Source: Campylobacter hominis ATCC BAA-381 (GTDB lineage: Bacteria > Campylobacterota > Campylobacteria > Campylobacterales > Campylobacteraceae). From it: a stretch of DNA of 64,000 nt. The notes below the pieces were generated by a model. The model had not been told where the DNA came from and searched no databases. It was given only the letters and a program-made list of their open reading frames with translations. Of the stretch, positions 29,669-38,994 are shown one piece after another (position 1 is the stretch's first letter; each line of letters begins with the position of its first letter). Where the stretch lies: assembly GCF_000017585.1 (NCBI RefSeq), contig NC_009714.1, positions 1,334,663 to 1,398,662 of the forward strand, in the 5' to 3' direction. The position numbers and the translations under genes were made by a program.

Positions 29669-30010
29669 ATGGGTTTTGGTGAAGCAATCACTTCATGTTT
29701 TTCACAATACATAGGTTTTAGCGGCAGGGCTTGCAGGTCCGAATACTGGTATTTCGCGCTATTGGTATTTTTAATCAACATTGTTATCGGTATAATAGGT
29801 TCCGATATTTTAACTGCATTGGTAGCATTGGCGCTTTTTTTGCCAAGCCTTAGTGTAGGCGTTAGAAGATTACACGATATAGATAAAAGCGGCTGGTGGA
29901 TATTGCTGCTTTTAATACCTATAATCGGTACTTTGATTATTTTATTTTTTGCAGTGCTGAAATCTACTCCGGGCAGCAACGAATACGGTCCAAACCCGCT
30001 AGGCGAATAA
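29669..30010 (+). CDS. DUF805 family inner membrane protein
   Basis: 113 residues with the DUF805 pattern: ISFSGRACRSEYWYF-like region (GFSGRACRSEYWYFAL), several membrane helices, PSLSVGVRRLHDIDKSGWW, and a final GSNEYGPNPLG. Function is unknown. Excellent RBS (AAAAGGAGA) before the ATG; an own terminator follows. Confidence 0.93.
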   Translation: MGFGEAITSCFSQYIGFSGRACRSEYWYFALLVFLINIVIGIIGSDILTALVALALFLPSLSVGVRRLHDIDKSGWWILLLLIPIIGTLIILFFAVLKSTPGSNEYGPNPLGE

Positions 30011-30014
30011 ATTT

Positions 30015-30050
30015 ATTATCGGCAACTTTTAACTTTGCCGATAATTTTTA
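30015..30050 (+). terminator. Rho-independent terminator after the DUF805 gene
   Basis: ATTATCGGCAA and TTGCCGATAAT form an 11-bp stem with a 9-base loop, followed directly by TTTTTA. Confidence 0.9.
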
Positions 30051-30095
30051 ACAATAATGATAAAATTTCAAAATTTTTATTTATAAAGGAAAAAA

Positions 30096-30857
30096 TTGTT
30101 AAATTTTATCATTCTTGCGGTTTTTTTCATTTCAGCGATTTTCCATACGCTTGCCGGTTTTGGATTTCCACTCATATCCACTTCCGTTCTTTTTACGATT
30201 TTACCGCCTAAAACAGCGATAATACTAACTTTAATACCGACATTTTTTATGAATGTCGCTAGTATTTATACTTTTGTAAAATTTAAAGAAATCATCGAAA
30301 TTTTTAAAAAATATGCCGTTTTATTTATTTTTTCCGCATTTGGCAGCTACATAGGAAGTCACATTTTAATAGCATTTCCAAGCGGCATTTATAAACTTCT
30401 ATTATCTGTTTCGGTGCTGATCTATCTAAATAAAGATAAATTTTACATAAATTTTGGAGATTTTGTACAAAGACATTTTCAGTTTTCGCTTTTTGTTTTT
30501 GGACTGATTAGCGGCATAATCGGCGGATTAATCAACGCAATGGTTATAGTTTTGGCTATTTTGATACTTGAACTCAATCTTTCAAAAGGTATGGCGATTG
30601 CGGTTATGAATCTGTGCTTTTTAACAAACAAGATCTCACAAATATCTACATTCGCAGCTTTTGGTGAGTTTGGTAGTAAAGAGATTTTATTCGGCGCAAT
30701 TTCCGTCGCCGTCTGTTTCGCGGCGCTTTTTATCACAAATAAATTCAAAGATAGAGTAAGCGATGAACTTTTCAAAAAACTAGTTAAATTAACGCTAATA
30801 TTTTTTGCAATATTTATACTAGTGCAATATTTTTTGGAAATTTTGAAATGGCTTTAA
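30096..30857 (+). CDS. TauE/SafE family membrane permease
   Basis: 253 residues with about eight transmembrane helices and the family sequence GFGFPLIST near the N-terminus (HTLAGFGFPLIS) and a second repeat GIIGGLINAMVIVLA. TauE/SafE proteins are putative exporters or importers of sulfur-containing anions such as sulfite or sulfoacetate; substrate here is unknown. Start is a TTG behind AAAGGA. It stands alone. Confidence 0.85.
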   Translation: MLNFIILAVFFISAIFHTLAGFGFPLISTSVLFTILPPKTAIILTLIPTFFMNVASIYTFVKFKEIIEIFKKYAVLFIFSAFGSYIGSHILIAFPSGIYKLLLSVSVLIYLNKDKFYINFGDFVQRHFQFSLFVFGLISGIIGGLINAMVIVLAILILELNLSKGMAIAVMNLCFLTNKISQISTFAAFGEFGSKEILFGAISVAVCFAALFITNKFKDRVSDELFKKLVKLTLIFFAIFILVQYFLEILKWL

Positions 30858-30967
30858 AAATTTTGGGCGCGATTGAAATTACACCGAAATTAATTCGATA
30901 AAATACAAATTTATAAATTTAACATTATAATTTTAAAATTTATTTTTAGAAATTTTAAAGGTGAAAA

Positions 30968-31840
30968 ATGCAGGATGATGATGAAAAATATAAAAAAATA
31001 AAAGAAGAGTTAGATGAGTTTCGCAGACAAAAACAAAATTCCAAAGAGAATTCAAAAGATAATTTAAACAATCAATTAAATTTACAAAATAACATAAACC
31101 AAAATTCTAATAATTCAGACAAAAATTCAAATTCTAACAAGAACAGCAACTCATCAAATTTCACAAATAAACGAGACTACGATGAAGAATCGATTATCAT
31201 AAAAGACTATGGAAATTTCTATCAGCTTTTTATATATTTATCCCTTTGGTTTATTATAGTGATGATATGTGGTATAGATGCTTGGAGTAGAGATGGAATT
31301 TATCAAGGAAAGGCGCAAGTGATTATTGGAGTTGTCGCTATATCCATATCTGCATATTTATTGATAAGAAATACTTTTAAATATTTTAAAGATAACAAAC
31401 AAAAATTTATCTTTACAAAAGATACTTTATCTTATATAGCTTATGAGCAAAACAAAACCCAAAATATAAATAATATAAATAGCGTTTGCCGTCTATTTAT
31501 AGGCGGAAATCATACTTTTGGTAAAAATGTATATCAAAGTAAAACACTGTTTCAACTCTTTTTTAAAACAGATATTTTAGAGTTATCATTTTATCTATTT
31601 ATAGTAACTTATACAACTATATCATATTTGATTTTTATATTGCCATATAGAGTGGTTTTTCAAAAAGCATTTTTTATATTAAATAAAAATTTTTTAATAC
31701 TTTTTAATGATGGAAGTTTTATGAATATCACAATAAACAGCAAAAAAGAATATTATGAGATTATAAAATATTTTAAATTTCAAAATATTGAAGTAAAAAA
31801 GAAAGTTAAATTTATACAGATTAGCTATAAGGAGTTTTAA
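30968..31840 (+). CDS. Membrane protein with N-rich linker, family A (paralog 1)
   Basis: 290 residues. A charged start (MQDDDEKYKKIKEELDEFRR) is followed by an Asn/Ser/Lys-rich linker (about 20-65), then NKRDYDEESIIIKDYGNFYQ and four or so membrane helices (for example LFIYLSLWFIIVMICG and FYLFIVTYTTISYLIFIL). The same NKRDYD-x-E-x-IIIK junction recurs in the genes at 31926 and 33113, so these are paralogs. No known family is recognised. RBS AAAGGTGA. They open the RTX/lipase locus, so they could be partner or immunity proteins; that is inference. Confidence 0.75.
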   Translation: MQDDDEKYKKIKEELDEFRRQKQNSKENSKDNLNNQLNLQNNINQNSNNSDKNSNSNKNSNSSNFTNKRDYDEESIIIKDYGNFYQLFIYLSLWFIIVMICGIDAWSRDGIYQGKAQVIIGVVAISISAYLLIRNTFKYFKDNKQKFIFTKDTLSYIAYEQNKTQNINNINSVCRLFIGGNHTFGKNVYQSKTLFQLFFKTDILELSFYLFIVTYTTISYLIFILPYRVVFQKAFFILNKNFLILFNDGSFMNITINSKKEYYEIIKYFKFQNIEVKKKVKFIQISYKEF

Positions 31841-31933
31841 ATGGAGTCAAAAGACTTTATCAAAATGTTGCTTAAAGACACTATTTTTAAGAAGTTTCAT
31901 CAAGATAACAACAAAAGGCTAAAATTTGAGTGA
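31841..31933 (+). CDS. Small 30-residue ORF between paralogs
   Basis: ATG right behind the stop of the upstream gene; MESKDFIKMLLKDTIFKKF... ending in LKFE. Its stop overlaps the TTG start of the next gene (TTGAGTGATG). It could be a translational coupling peptide or leftover. Not confident that it is a functional gene. Confidence 0.3.
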   Translation: MESKDFIKMLLKDTIFKKFHQDNNKRLKFE

Positions 31934-32816
31934 TGATAAAAGAGAAAAACTTAGAGAGTATTTAAGAAATAATCGACCTAAAAATAGTGTAAATTTAGGT
32001 AATAGCTATGATGATAAAGAAAATTCTAATAAAAATTTGGAAAAAGATTTAAACTCAGATAATTTGAATTTAAATAATAACTCAGATTTGGACAATTCTC
32101 AAATTTCAGATAATAAAATAAATTCGAATAAAAGAGATTACGATAAAGAGCCAATTATTATAAAAAGTCTTGGCGCTACTGGAATTTATTTCTATGCTAT
32201 TTTAGTTGCAATAGCTATGTTTTTTTTAGATAAAAAAATGTATGATTTGGGAATTCTTCAACCAAATTATTCTTCTACAACTTTATATTATGTATATACA
32301 AGTGAGGGTTTTTTACCAAGAATTATATCAATGATTATTTTTGCTTTTGCTGTAAAACTTATTGTAAAAAAAGATTTAATAATAATAAATAATTCATATA
32401 TCACATATAATAATAACTATAATTCCAAAGGTTTAGATGTTTATACAATAAAATATGATAATTTTCTAAGTAGAAATAATCTTATAAATACAAATTTATG
32501 GCATAAATTATGCATATTATTGGTTTTAATTCTTGTTATGTCTTTTTTGTTTAAAAATTATGAAATTTTTTATATGGTGGCAAAGATACCTATTTATATA
32601 TATTTTCCTTTTATTTTGATGGTTTTTATGAACGGAGGCTTAAATTATATTTTATCTTTTGGTGTCTTATACATAAAAACCAAAAATTATAAAAAGATAA
32701 TTCCTTTAATTTCAAAAAAAGATAGATATGAAATAAGAATGTATTTTTTAGAAAAATTAGGTATTGATATAGAAAATAAAATTATATATTTATTACCGCA
32801 ACTTAATAAAGAATAA
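31926..32816 (+). CDS. Membrane protein with N-rich linker, family A (paralog 2)
   Basis: 296 residues from a TTG start: MSDDKREKLREYLRNNRPKN, an Asn/Asp-rich linker, NKRDYDKEPIIIKSLG, then four or more membrane helices (YFYAILVAIAMFFL, FLPRIISMIIFAFAVKLIV, LCILLVLILVMSFLF, IYIYFPFILMVFMNGG). The TTG is chosen because the identical N-terminus and RBS (AAAGGA-type) recur in the gene at 33113. Function unknown. The family seems confined to this locus. Confidence 0.75.
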   Translation: MSDDKREKLREYLRNNRPKNSVNLGNSYDDKENSNKNLEKDLNSDNLNLNNNSDLDNSQISDNKINSNKRDYDKEPIIIKSLGATGIYFYAILVAIAMFFLDKKMYDLGILQPNYSSTTLYYVYTSEGFLPRIISMIIFAFAVKLIVKKDLIIINNSYITYNNNYNSKGLDVYTIKYDNFLSRNNLINTNLWHKLCILLVLILVMSFLFKNYEIFYMVAKIPIYIYFPFILMVFMNGGLNYILSFGVLYIKTKNYKKIIPLISKKDRYEIRMYFLEKLGIDIENKIIYLLPQLNKE

Positions 32817-32897
32817 ATTATTAGTAGAATAAGTGTTACTAAAGAGAAGCTCGATAAGGTATAAAAATATATAAAATCAAAATTTAAAATCATCTTT

Positions 32898-33034
32898 AAA
32901 CTCTTATAATGATAAACTAAACACTCTTTTTATATTAAATATTTACCATAAATAAAAGCTTTTGGAAATTTAAGCTCATTACAAGAAGCTATGGTTAATA
33001 ACCCTAAATTAGCTACTATGGTTAATTTATATTA
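32898..33034 (+). pseudogene. Fragment of a lipase/RTX gene
   Basis: A 137-bp piece nearly identical to about 42885-43010 in the large lipase gene (encoding DKLNTLFYIKSLPQ and SSLQETMVNNPKLATML). Here it has frameshifts and no start. It shows that another RTX gene once stood before the paralog at 33113. Confidence 0.8.
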
Positions 33035-33112
33035 ATATAAGATTTAAATAAATATTTTAAGTTCTAAAATAGTAAAATACACCGCTTTATTAAAACGATA
33101 AAGGACCAAAAT

Positions 33113-34075
33113 TTGAGTGATGATAAAAGAGAAAAACTTAGAGAATATTTAAGAAATAATAGACCTAGAAATAATATAAATTTAGGTAATGATTCTAATA
33201 AAAATTTAGATAATTTAAATAACTCATCAGTTTTAAAAGACCAAAATAGTGCTCAGATTTCAAATAGCAAGACAAATTCAAATAAAAGAGATTATGATAA
33301 AGAACCGCTTTTTATAAAAAATCATAATCCAGATGTTTCTAGTTTTCGTGGGTTTTGTTTTTTAGTATTAGTTTTTATTAGTTTATTTATTGTTGATATT
33401 CCTACGGATAGAAAAATATTTAATTTTTTTGCTGCCATTATTCTTGCTAGTAGACTTGCAACCGACCCAAATAAAGGCAAAATAATAGAATTTAAAAATG
33501 ATAAAATAGTATGTTATAAAGAATCATTTCAAAAAGAGATAAAAATATCAAGCAAACTTAAAATTAAAAAAACGGTACAAATGTTCTATGGATTTTACAA
33601 CGATAATTTAGGAAACTTTAAGCAAAATATACCTTTTTTTATAGTTTTGTTTTGCTTTTCTTTGATTTTTATTCAAATTTTTATAGAGAATTTATATTTA
33701 TTTATCTTAATTTTTATTGGTATAATCTCTTTATTTTTTCTACCTAGTGCAATAGACCTTAATAATGATGGCATAAAAGGCACAAATTTAGACTATAAGA
33801 TAAATTTTGACCTTGATAGCAACGGATTTAAAGAAGCTACTTCTTGGATAAGCGAAAATGATGCACTTCTAGCAATAGATAGAAATAACAACGGAATAAT
33901 CGATAATGGTTCAGAGCTATTTGGCAATAAAACAAAATCCAACACGGCTCGAATTTATACCAATCCAAATTCAAAAAATGGCTTTGAAGCATTAAGCGAA
34001 TTTGATAGCAACAATGACGGAATAATAGATATAAATGATGAGAAATTTGCAAATTTAAATTTACTGGTTGCTTGA
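33113..34075 (+). CDS. Chimeric protein: family A membrane N-terminus fused to RTX calcium-binding tail
   Basis: 320 residues. Residues 1-210 match family A (MSDDKREKLREYLRNN..., N-rich linker, NKRDYDKEPLFIKN, membrane helices near 80-95, 170-210). From about 33745 (PSAIDLNNDGIKGTN) the sequence becomes nearly identical to the end of the lipase/RTX gene at 38669-38993, an EF-hand-like block (DLNNDGIKGTN, DNGSELFG, DSNNDGIIDIND), and ends at the same NLNLLVA. It is an in-frame recombination joint, not a natural domain order. Start TTG behind AAAGGACC. Whether the hybrid is functional is doubtful. Confidence 0.8.
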   Translation: MSDDKREKLREYLRNNRPRNNINLGNDSNKNLDNLNNSSVLKDQNSAQISNSKTNSNKRDYDKEPLFIKNHNPDVSSFRGFCFLVLVFISLFIVDIPTDRKIFNFFAAIILASRLATDPNKGKIIEFKNDKIVCYKESFQKEIKISSKLKIKKTVQMFYGFYNDNLGNFKQNIPFFIVLFCFSLIFIQIFIENLYLFILIFIGIISLFFLPSAIDLNNDGIKGTNLDYKINFDLDSNGFKEATSWISENDALLAIDRNNNGIIDNGSELFGNKTKSNTARIYTNPNSKNGFEALSEFDSNNDGIIDINDEKFANLNLLVA

Positions 34076-34172
34076 ATTCGTAAATTTAAATTCAAACTAT
34101 CAAATTTGAGTTTAAATTTGTGAATTTAGATAAATTCGTATCGTGTATAAACGATACGACCTGAAAGGAAAA
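34072..34172 (+). repeat. 101-bp intergenic element, copy 1
   Basis: Starts TTGAATTCGTAAATTT and ends CTGAAAGGAAAA just before the start codon of the two-TM protein. It has two hairpins: a long AT-rich one (AAATTTAAATTCAAA against TTTGAGTTTAAATTT, terminator-like) and GTATCGT-GTATAA-ACGATAC near 34138-34157. Almost identical copies lie at 35399 and 38991. Confidence 0.9.
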
Positions 34173-34174
34173 TT

Positions 34175-35050
34175 ATGGAAATAGTTGTATCTTTTATATT
34201 TGCCGCTTATGAAGTAGTAAGCGTTATAATATGCGTTATTGTGGGTGCAGTTTCAAAAAGCAATAAAGCAGTGGCTATATCTGTTGCCTTGTGTGTTTTA
34301 GTGCCGTTTTACGATGTTGTTCCGACTAGGATTATCGCAAATAAATATTGCCAAATAGAGCCTAAATCAAAAATTGATAAAATTGTAGAATATCCAAAAA
34401 GTGTATATGTCAAAATTGACAACGCCGAAGTTGATGATATAGATACTAGCTTACATTTAATAGAGGCTTTATTGGACGGAATTCATATTGAAAAAATAGC
34501 AATCGAGTGTAATAGCAAAATAACGGATAAATATAAATGCGACAATGGAAAAGTAGAAGAAGTATATTTTGATAAAAATTCGACCCATTACACGCAATAT
34601 ATAAATTTAATTTCACAATATCAAAATTTGCATACCGATGAATCAGCTCAATTTGACTTTTATAGAGAAAATGAAAAGGCTATCGAAGAAGCCAAATTTA
34701 AAATAACAAAACGCAATGAAGTGGAAAAAGATAGAGATATTATCAAAAATTACAACTATTCTATAATAATAAATAAAAGTGAAAAAATCTCTGATAGTGC
34801 ATTTGAAAATTATTTTTATCATATCGTAAATGTATCTATTGTAGAAAATAAAACAGAAAAAGAGATAGCATTTTGGAAAATGTATATTAGAAATAGAGAA
34901 GCGACTTTTATTTTCCCTGAAATATTAATGCCACATTTTGCCGATGATTACCAATTTACAAGAAAAGTATGTGGCAAAATACAAGAGATAGAAAAAGTCT
35001 TTGATATGGATAAATGGAGCAAAGGTTTGTCTATTGATATTTATCAATAA
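34175..35050 (+). CDS. Two-TM periplasmic-domain protein, candidate immunity protein (family B, copy 1)
   Basis: 291 residues with two N-terminal membrane helices (about 3-25 and 31-50), then a 240-residue hydrophilic domain expected in the periplasm. It is strongly similar to the protein at 39094 (identical stretches such as QYINLISQYQNLHTDESAQF and EKEIAFWKMYIRNREATFIF) and distantly to that at 35504. Each lies directly upstream of a lipase gene (here 38 bp before 35089) and shares the same leader element. The architecture would suit an immunity protein acting in the periplasm, or a membrane-bound lipase chaperone. No known family is recognised. Confidence 0.78.
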   Translation: MEIVVSFIFAAYEVVSVIICVIVGAVSKSNKAVAISVALCVLVPFYDVVPTRIIANKYCQIEPKSKIDKIVEYPKSVYVKIDNAEVDDIDTSLHLIEALLDGIHIEKIAIECNSKITDKYKCDNGKVEEVYFDKNSTHYTQYINLISQYQNLHTDESAQFDFYRENEKAIEEAKFKITKRNEVEKDRDIIKNYNYSIIINKSEKISDSAFENYFYHIVNVSIVENKTEKEIAFWKMYIRNREATFIFPEILMPHFADDYQFTRKVCGKIQEIEKVFDMDKWSKGLSIDIYQ

Positions 35051-35088
35051 TTATTTAAAATAAAATTTTTTTAATAAGGAGAAATCTA

Positions 35089-35436
35089 ATGAATACATTA
35101 GAACAAAACATTACGGAATTTGGGCTGTTAGCTGAAATGGCTTATTTAAATTTGCAAGACAATATTGGTTTAGGGACAATCAATAAATTTGTAAATAAAA
35201 ATGGTATAAATAGAACTTTAAATAATAAATATAAAGTGCTTGATTATATAAATACAGAAAATGGGCTTCAAGCTTATTGTTTAAAAAATGAAAATGGCGA
35301 GTATATAATAGCATTTAGGGGAACAGATGATTTAAGCATTGACCCTTTTAGTTGGTATGGAGAAAATACGAGCCAATATAAAGAAGCTAGGAATTTTGTT
35401 GAATTCGTAAATTTAAATTCAAACTATCAAATTTGA
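35089..35436 (+). pseudogene. Truncated lipase (class 3) N-terminus
   Basis: 115 codons starting MNTLEQNITEFGLLAEMAYL, homologous to the lipase genes at 36449 and 39997, with the oxyanion region YIIAFRGTDD. It is cut before the nucleophile GHSLGG: the sequence runs directly into the 101-bp element (EFVNLNSNYQI is encoded by that element). It keeps the strong AAGGAGAAATCTA RBS. It is a dead cassette, not a short gene in its own right. Confidence 0.85.
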
Positions 35437-35499
35437 GTTTAAATTTGTGAATTTAGATAAATTCGTATCGTGGATAACCGATACGACCTGAAAGGAAAA
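35399..35499 (+). repeat. 101-bp intergenic element, copy 2
   Basis: Almost identical to 34072-34172, but here it joins the middle of a truncated lipase gene instead of the RTX tail, so the left edge at TTGAATTCG is a true recombination boundary. The second hairpin is slightly weaker (GTATCG/CGATAC). Confidence 0.88.
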
Positions 35500-35503
35500 A
35501 TTT

Positions 35504-36424
35504 ATGGTTTTATTTTATATTATTTTAATTTCGCCTGTGCTGATAGCTATGGCGATATGGTTTGCTTTGGCTAGATTTATACACGGTAAAATTCCAGAAA
35601 AGTTTGCTAAAACCCAAACAACCTTTATGATATTTTCGTTTATCGTGCTTGGTTTGATACCGACTTATGACATTATTATTACAAATATTTTGGGGGCATA
35701 TTATAAAGACAATTTGCCAAAGCCTTTTTTAAGTGAGAAATTTGAAAAGCCGTTTAGTTTATATGTAGAAAATAATATATTGCCTTATACTCAAAAAGAA
35801 ATGAAAAATTATTCTGAGGAATTTTTACTTGATTGGTGGATTATAGATAATATAAAGATTAATAGGCTTGCCTTAAAGGGCGATGACGGGCAAATTTATA
35901 TCTATTATTTCGATACGAATTCTGATAAATTTGAACTTTTACAAACAAAAGCAAAGAAATATGATGAAGCAAACAAAAGAGACAAAGACGCAAGATACAA
36001 ATTTGACTTAATAGTAGCAAATAAAGAAAATATCGGTAGTGATATGCACAAGGAAGCATTGGAGATTTTAAATAAGGAGCGAAATTCAAGCTGGATGGCA
36101 CAAAATGAGTTTGAAAATATCGGCAAATCTCTCATAAAATTTAAAATAAGCAATGATATATCAAATTTCGATTATACGATAAAAAAGGGAGAAATAAAAC
36201 TTGGCAAATTTGCTTCTAAATTTATAAAGATTGTAAAGATAGAAATTATAGATAATAAAACTTCTAAATTGGTTGGTTATAACCAATATATTTATAGGCG
36301 TGGTGGTTATTGGTTGTTACCAGATTTGGTTTATGGTGACGATGCTTTGACCCCACTATATGAAAATTATGCGTTACGCCATACAATGTTTTATAGTATA
36401 ACCAATTTATATGATAGAAAATAA
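35504..36424 (+). CDS. Two-TM periplasmic-domain protein, candidate immunity protein (family B, divergent)
   Basis: 306 residues with two N-terminal membrane helices (about 3-26 and 41-60) and a periplasmic domain of about 240 residues. Overall layout and a C-terminal block (NQYIYRRGGYWLLPDLVYGD) correspond to the FWKMYIRNREATFIFPEILM block of the 34175 and 39094 proteins, but the sequence is much diverged. It is followed after 24 bp by the lipase gene at 36449, whose N-terminal region differs from that of the 39997 lipase. Divergence in step between lipase and upstream partner is what cognate pairs would show. Confidence 0.75.
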   Translation: MVLFYIILISPVLIAMAIWFALARFIHGKIPEKFAKTQTTFMIFSFIVLGLIPTYDIIITNILGAYYKDNLPKPFLSEKFEKPFSLYVENNILPYTQKEMKNYSEEFLLDWWIIDNIKINRLALKGDDGQIYIYYFDTNSDKFELLQTKAKKYDEANKRDKDARYKFDLIVANKENIGSDMHKEALEILNKERNSSWMAQNEFENIGKSLIKFKISNDISNFDYTIKKGEIKLGKFASKFIKIVKIEIIDNKTSKLVGYNQYIYRRGGYWLLPDLVYGDDALTPLYENYALRHTMFYSITNLYDRK

Positions 36425-36448
36425 AATTTTTTAATAAGGAGAAATCTA

Positions 36449-36877
36449 ATGAATACATTAGAACAAAACATTACGGAATTCGGGCTGTTAGCTGAAATGG
36501 CTTATTTAAATTTGCAAGATAATATTGGTTCAAAAATCAATGAATTTGTAAATAAAAAAAATGGTGCAAAAAGGACATTAAGTAAGGAATATAAAATTGT
36601 CGACTATGTTAGCACTGCGAGTGATTTTCAGGCATTATTATTGCAAGATGAAAGTGGAAAATTTGTTATGGCTTTTCGTGGAACTACTAATATACTAGAC
36701 TGGCTGAATAATGCAGGTATTGGTTTGGCAAATATAAACAAACAATATAATGATGCAAAAGAATTTTTGGAAAAAGCTATGACGGAACACGGTGTAACCA
36801 TAGATAATTTAACCCTAACTGGTCATATAGCCTTGGTGGAATTCTTACTCAACAAGTCGGAGCGACTTACGGCATAA
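36449..36877 (+). pseudogene. Lipase/RTX gene, 5' part, broken at the catalytic serine motif
   Basis: 142 codons: MNTLEQNITEFGLLAEMAYL, VMAFRGTTN (oxyanion region), then TLTGH followed by a frameshift. Compared with the gene at 39997, where GGT CAT AGC CTT encodes GHSL, two extra bases (AT) at about 36825-36828 turn the nucleophile motif into GHIALV, and the frame soon ends. The original frame goes on from 36829 to 38994. The insertion is a dinucleotide duplication, CATAGC to CATATAGC, which could revert by slippage. RBS AAGGAGAAATCTA. Confidence 0.9.
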
Positions 36878-38994
36878 AAGGCTATGCTTTTAATCCTTAC
36901 GGAACAGATAGATTACTTTCTTTACCATCAAGTCTATCAACTGGAATAGCAAGTAACATTTTGTTAGAAAAAGTTATGAGTGCAGTAGGACTTACCAAAG
37001 CAAACGCACAATGGGCTTATGAGCATATTTATAACATATCTTATCAAGATGAGGGTGCGTTAAATGGAGATATTCTGTCAAATTTACTTACAGAATTAAG
37101 TAGTAATCATTTAGGGCATTTTATACCTATTTTGGGCAAAAATGTTGGTTTTGGAGAAGGGCATTATATGGAAACTCTCAACAAAGCTATTTCCCAATAC
37201 AACAACATAGTCAAAAAATTCGACAACTCTTGCAGATATGAAGATATAACAAATATGTATCTTTCAACAGCTATTATTCACGGAAATGGCTATGAAAAAG
37301 TCAAGGAAGAATTTACAAAATTAGGCGTTTATGGTGCAAATGATAAAATTGCAAATAACTCTTTGCACTTAGAAGTTATAACCAAAGACACTGACGCAAC
37401 TTCCATCTTCTCAGGCTCAAATTTAAGCACACCTGCTTTATATGCCCTAGTGAATTTAAATCCTTTTATAGTTTCAAATATAAATTCAAATGCTTACTCT
37501 GAAATAGAGAAATATAGAGATGAATATAGTGAGAACTATGTAAGCGATAAAGCAAAAATGTTTAAGGCTCTTATGGATACACCAAAGGTTGCTTCATACT
37601 ATGATGACTATGAAACAGGCAAGAAAATTTCATATTATACTTCTGTTACAGACCCTGATAGCACAGATGAATACAATCTCACTGACACAGCTTACACATT
37701 TGGCACAAACAAAAATGATATAGTAACTGCTTCGGTAGGAAAAGCCAATAGAATTTACACCCTAGCAGGAGATGACACCATAACTCTAACTAGTGGCTCA
37801 AACTATATAGAAGCAGGAAGCGGAAGTGATTATATAGATTTAAGCGGTATAAAAGATACAAACTCAACAAATACAATCTATGCAGATTTAAAAGATAGCA
37901 AAGATGACAAAGATAGTGGCAATGATACAATCATAGGCTCAGCCGGTAAAGATACTATGTATGGTGGCTCAGGCTATAATACCTACAAAGCAGGAGACGG
38001 CGATACCATAGAAGATGATGATAAAGGTCAAGGCTCTGTATATTTCAATTCAAATTCTCCACTTACAGGCGGAACATACGATAAAGATAAAGGTTGTTAT
38101 GTTGGTGGAATTTACGAATATCATCTAAACGGAAACACTCTTATAGTAACAGACACAGCCAAAAATGAAAGCATAACCATCAACAACTACTCCAAAAAAG
38201 ATAAATCTCTTGGTATAGATCTAATAGAAGCAGATGAGATAGATATAATCATATCAAATGCAACAGTAACAGAAGGAGACGAAAGCGAACCAAATAAAGA
38301 CGGAAAAGCACCATATAACACTAGTATAGGTATAAAACTAAGTAGAGAATTAAAAGAAGACGAATTTATCATCATACAAAAATACAATTATGAAAAACAA
38401 TCCACAGAGTTAGTTTTATTTGGAACATTACCACAAGATTATGATACCAGTCTTTTTAAAAGCTTATTAAGTGATAATAAAACACTCGATTTTAGCTGGT
38501 ATGGAAATAAAACAAAAGAAGAAGATAGAAAATACTGCGTAGGTGGCGTAAATATCTTTGCTAAATCAGATAATTTAACTATAAGAGATATAAAACCGGG
38601 ATATGTCACTATCAAAGACGACGACAAAGATCCAAACGATGATAAGCCAGAAACTTACGATCCACTTGCAATAGACCTTAATAATGATGGCATAAAAGGC
38701 ACAAATTTAGACTATAAGATAAATTTTGACCTTGATAATAACGGCTTTAAAGAGGCTACAAGCTGGATAGATAACAATGACGCCTTTATCACCATTGATA
38801 AAAACAACAACGGCGCAATCGATAATGGTAGCGAGCTATTTGGAAACAAGAGCATCTCAAATAACGCCTATGCCTACACTAATCCAAACGCAAAAAATGG
38901 CTTTGAAGCATTAAGCGAATTTGATAGCAACAATGACGGAATAATAGATATAAATGATGAGAAATTTGCAAATTTAAATTTACTGGTTGCTTGA
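36829..38994 (+). pseudogene. Lipase/RTX gene, 3' part
   Basis: About 720 codons in frame with the intact homolog: LGGILTQQVGATYGIKGYAF, the rest of the lipase domain, a short set of RTX-type nonapeptides (AGSGSDYIDLSG, GSAGKDTMYGGSGYN), a Calx-beta-like domain and an EF-hand-like calcium block (DLNNDGIKGTN, DNGSELFGN). It ends at NLNLLVA, where homologs continue LLLWKDSNQN, because the 101-bp element begins there. So the gene lacks the long RTX tail and the type I secretion signal. The first usable in-frame start is TTG at 36961, without a good RBS. Confidence 0.85.

Noticed and set aside
36961-38994. Independent gene starting at TTG 36961
   Set aside because: The frame is open back to 36829 and continues the lipase of the upstream ORF; the TTG has no good RBS.
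36449-38994. Phage or bacteriophage-like tail lysin reading of the lipase genes
   Set aside because: GHSLGG and AFRGT motifs with RTX tails fit secreted class 3 lipases; no phage genes adjoin.
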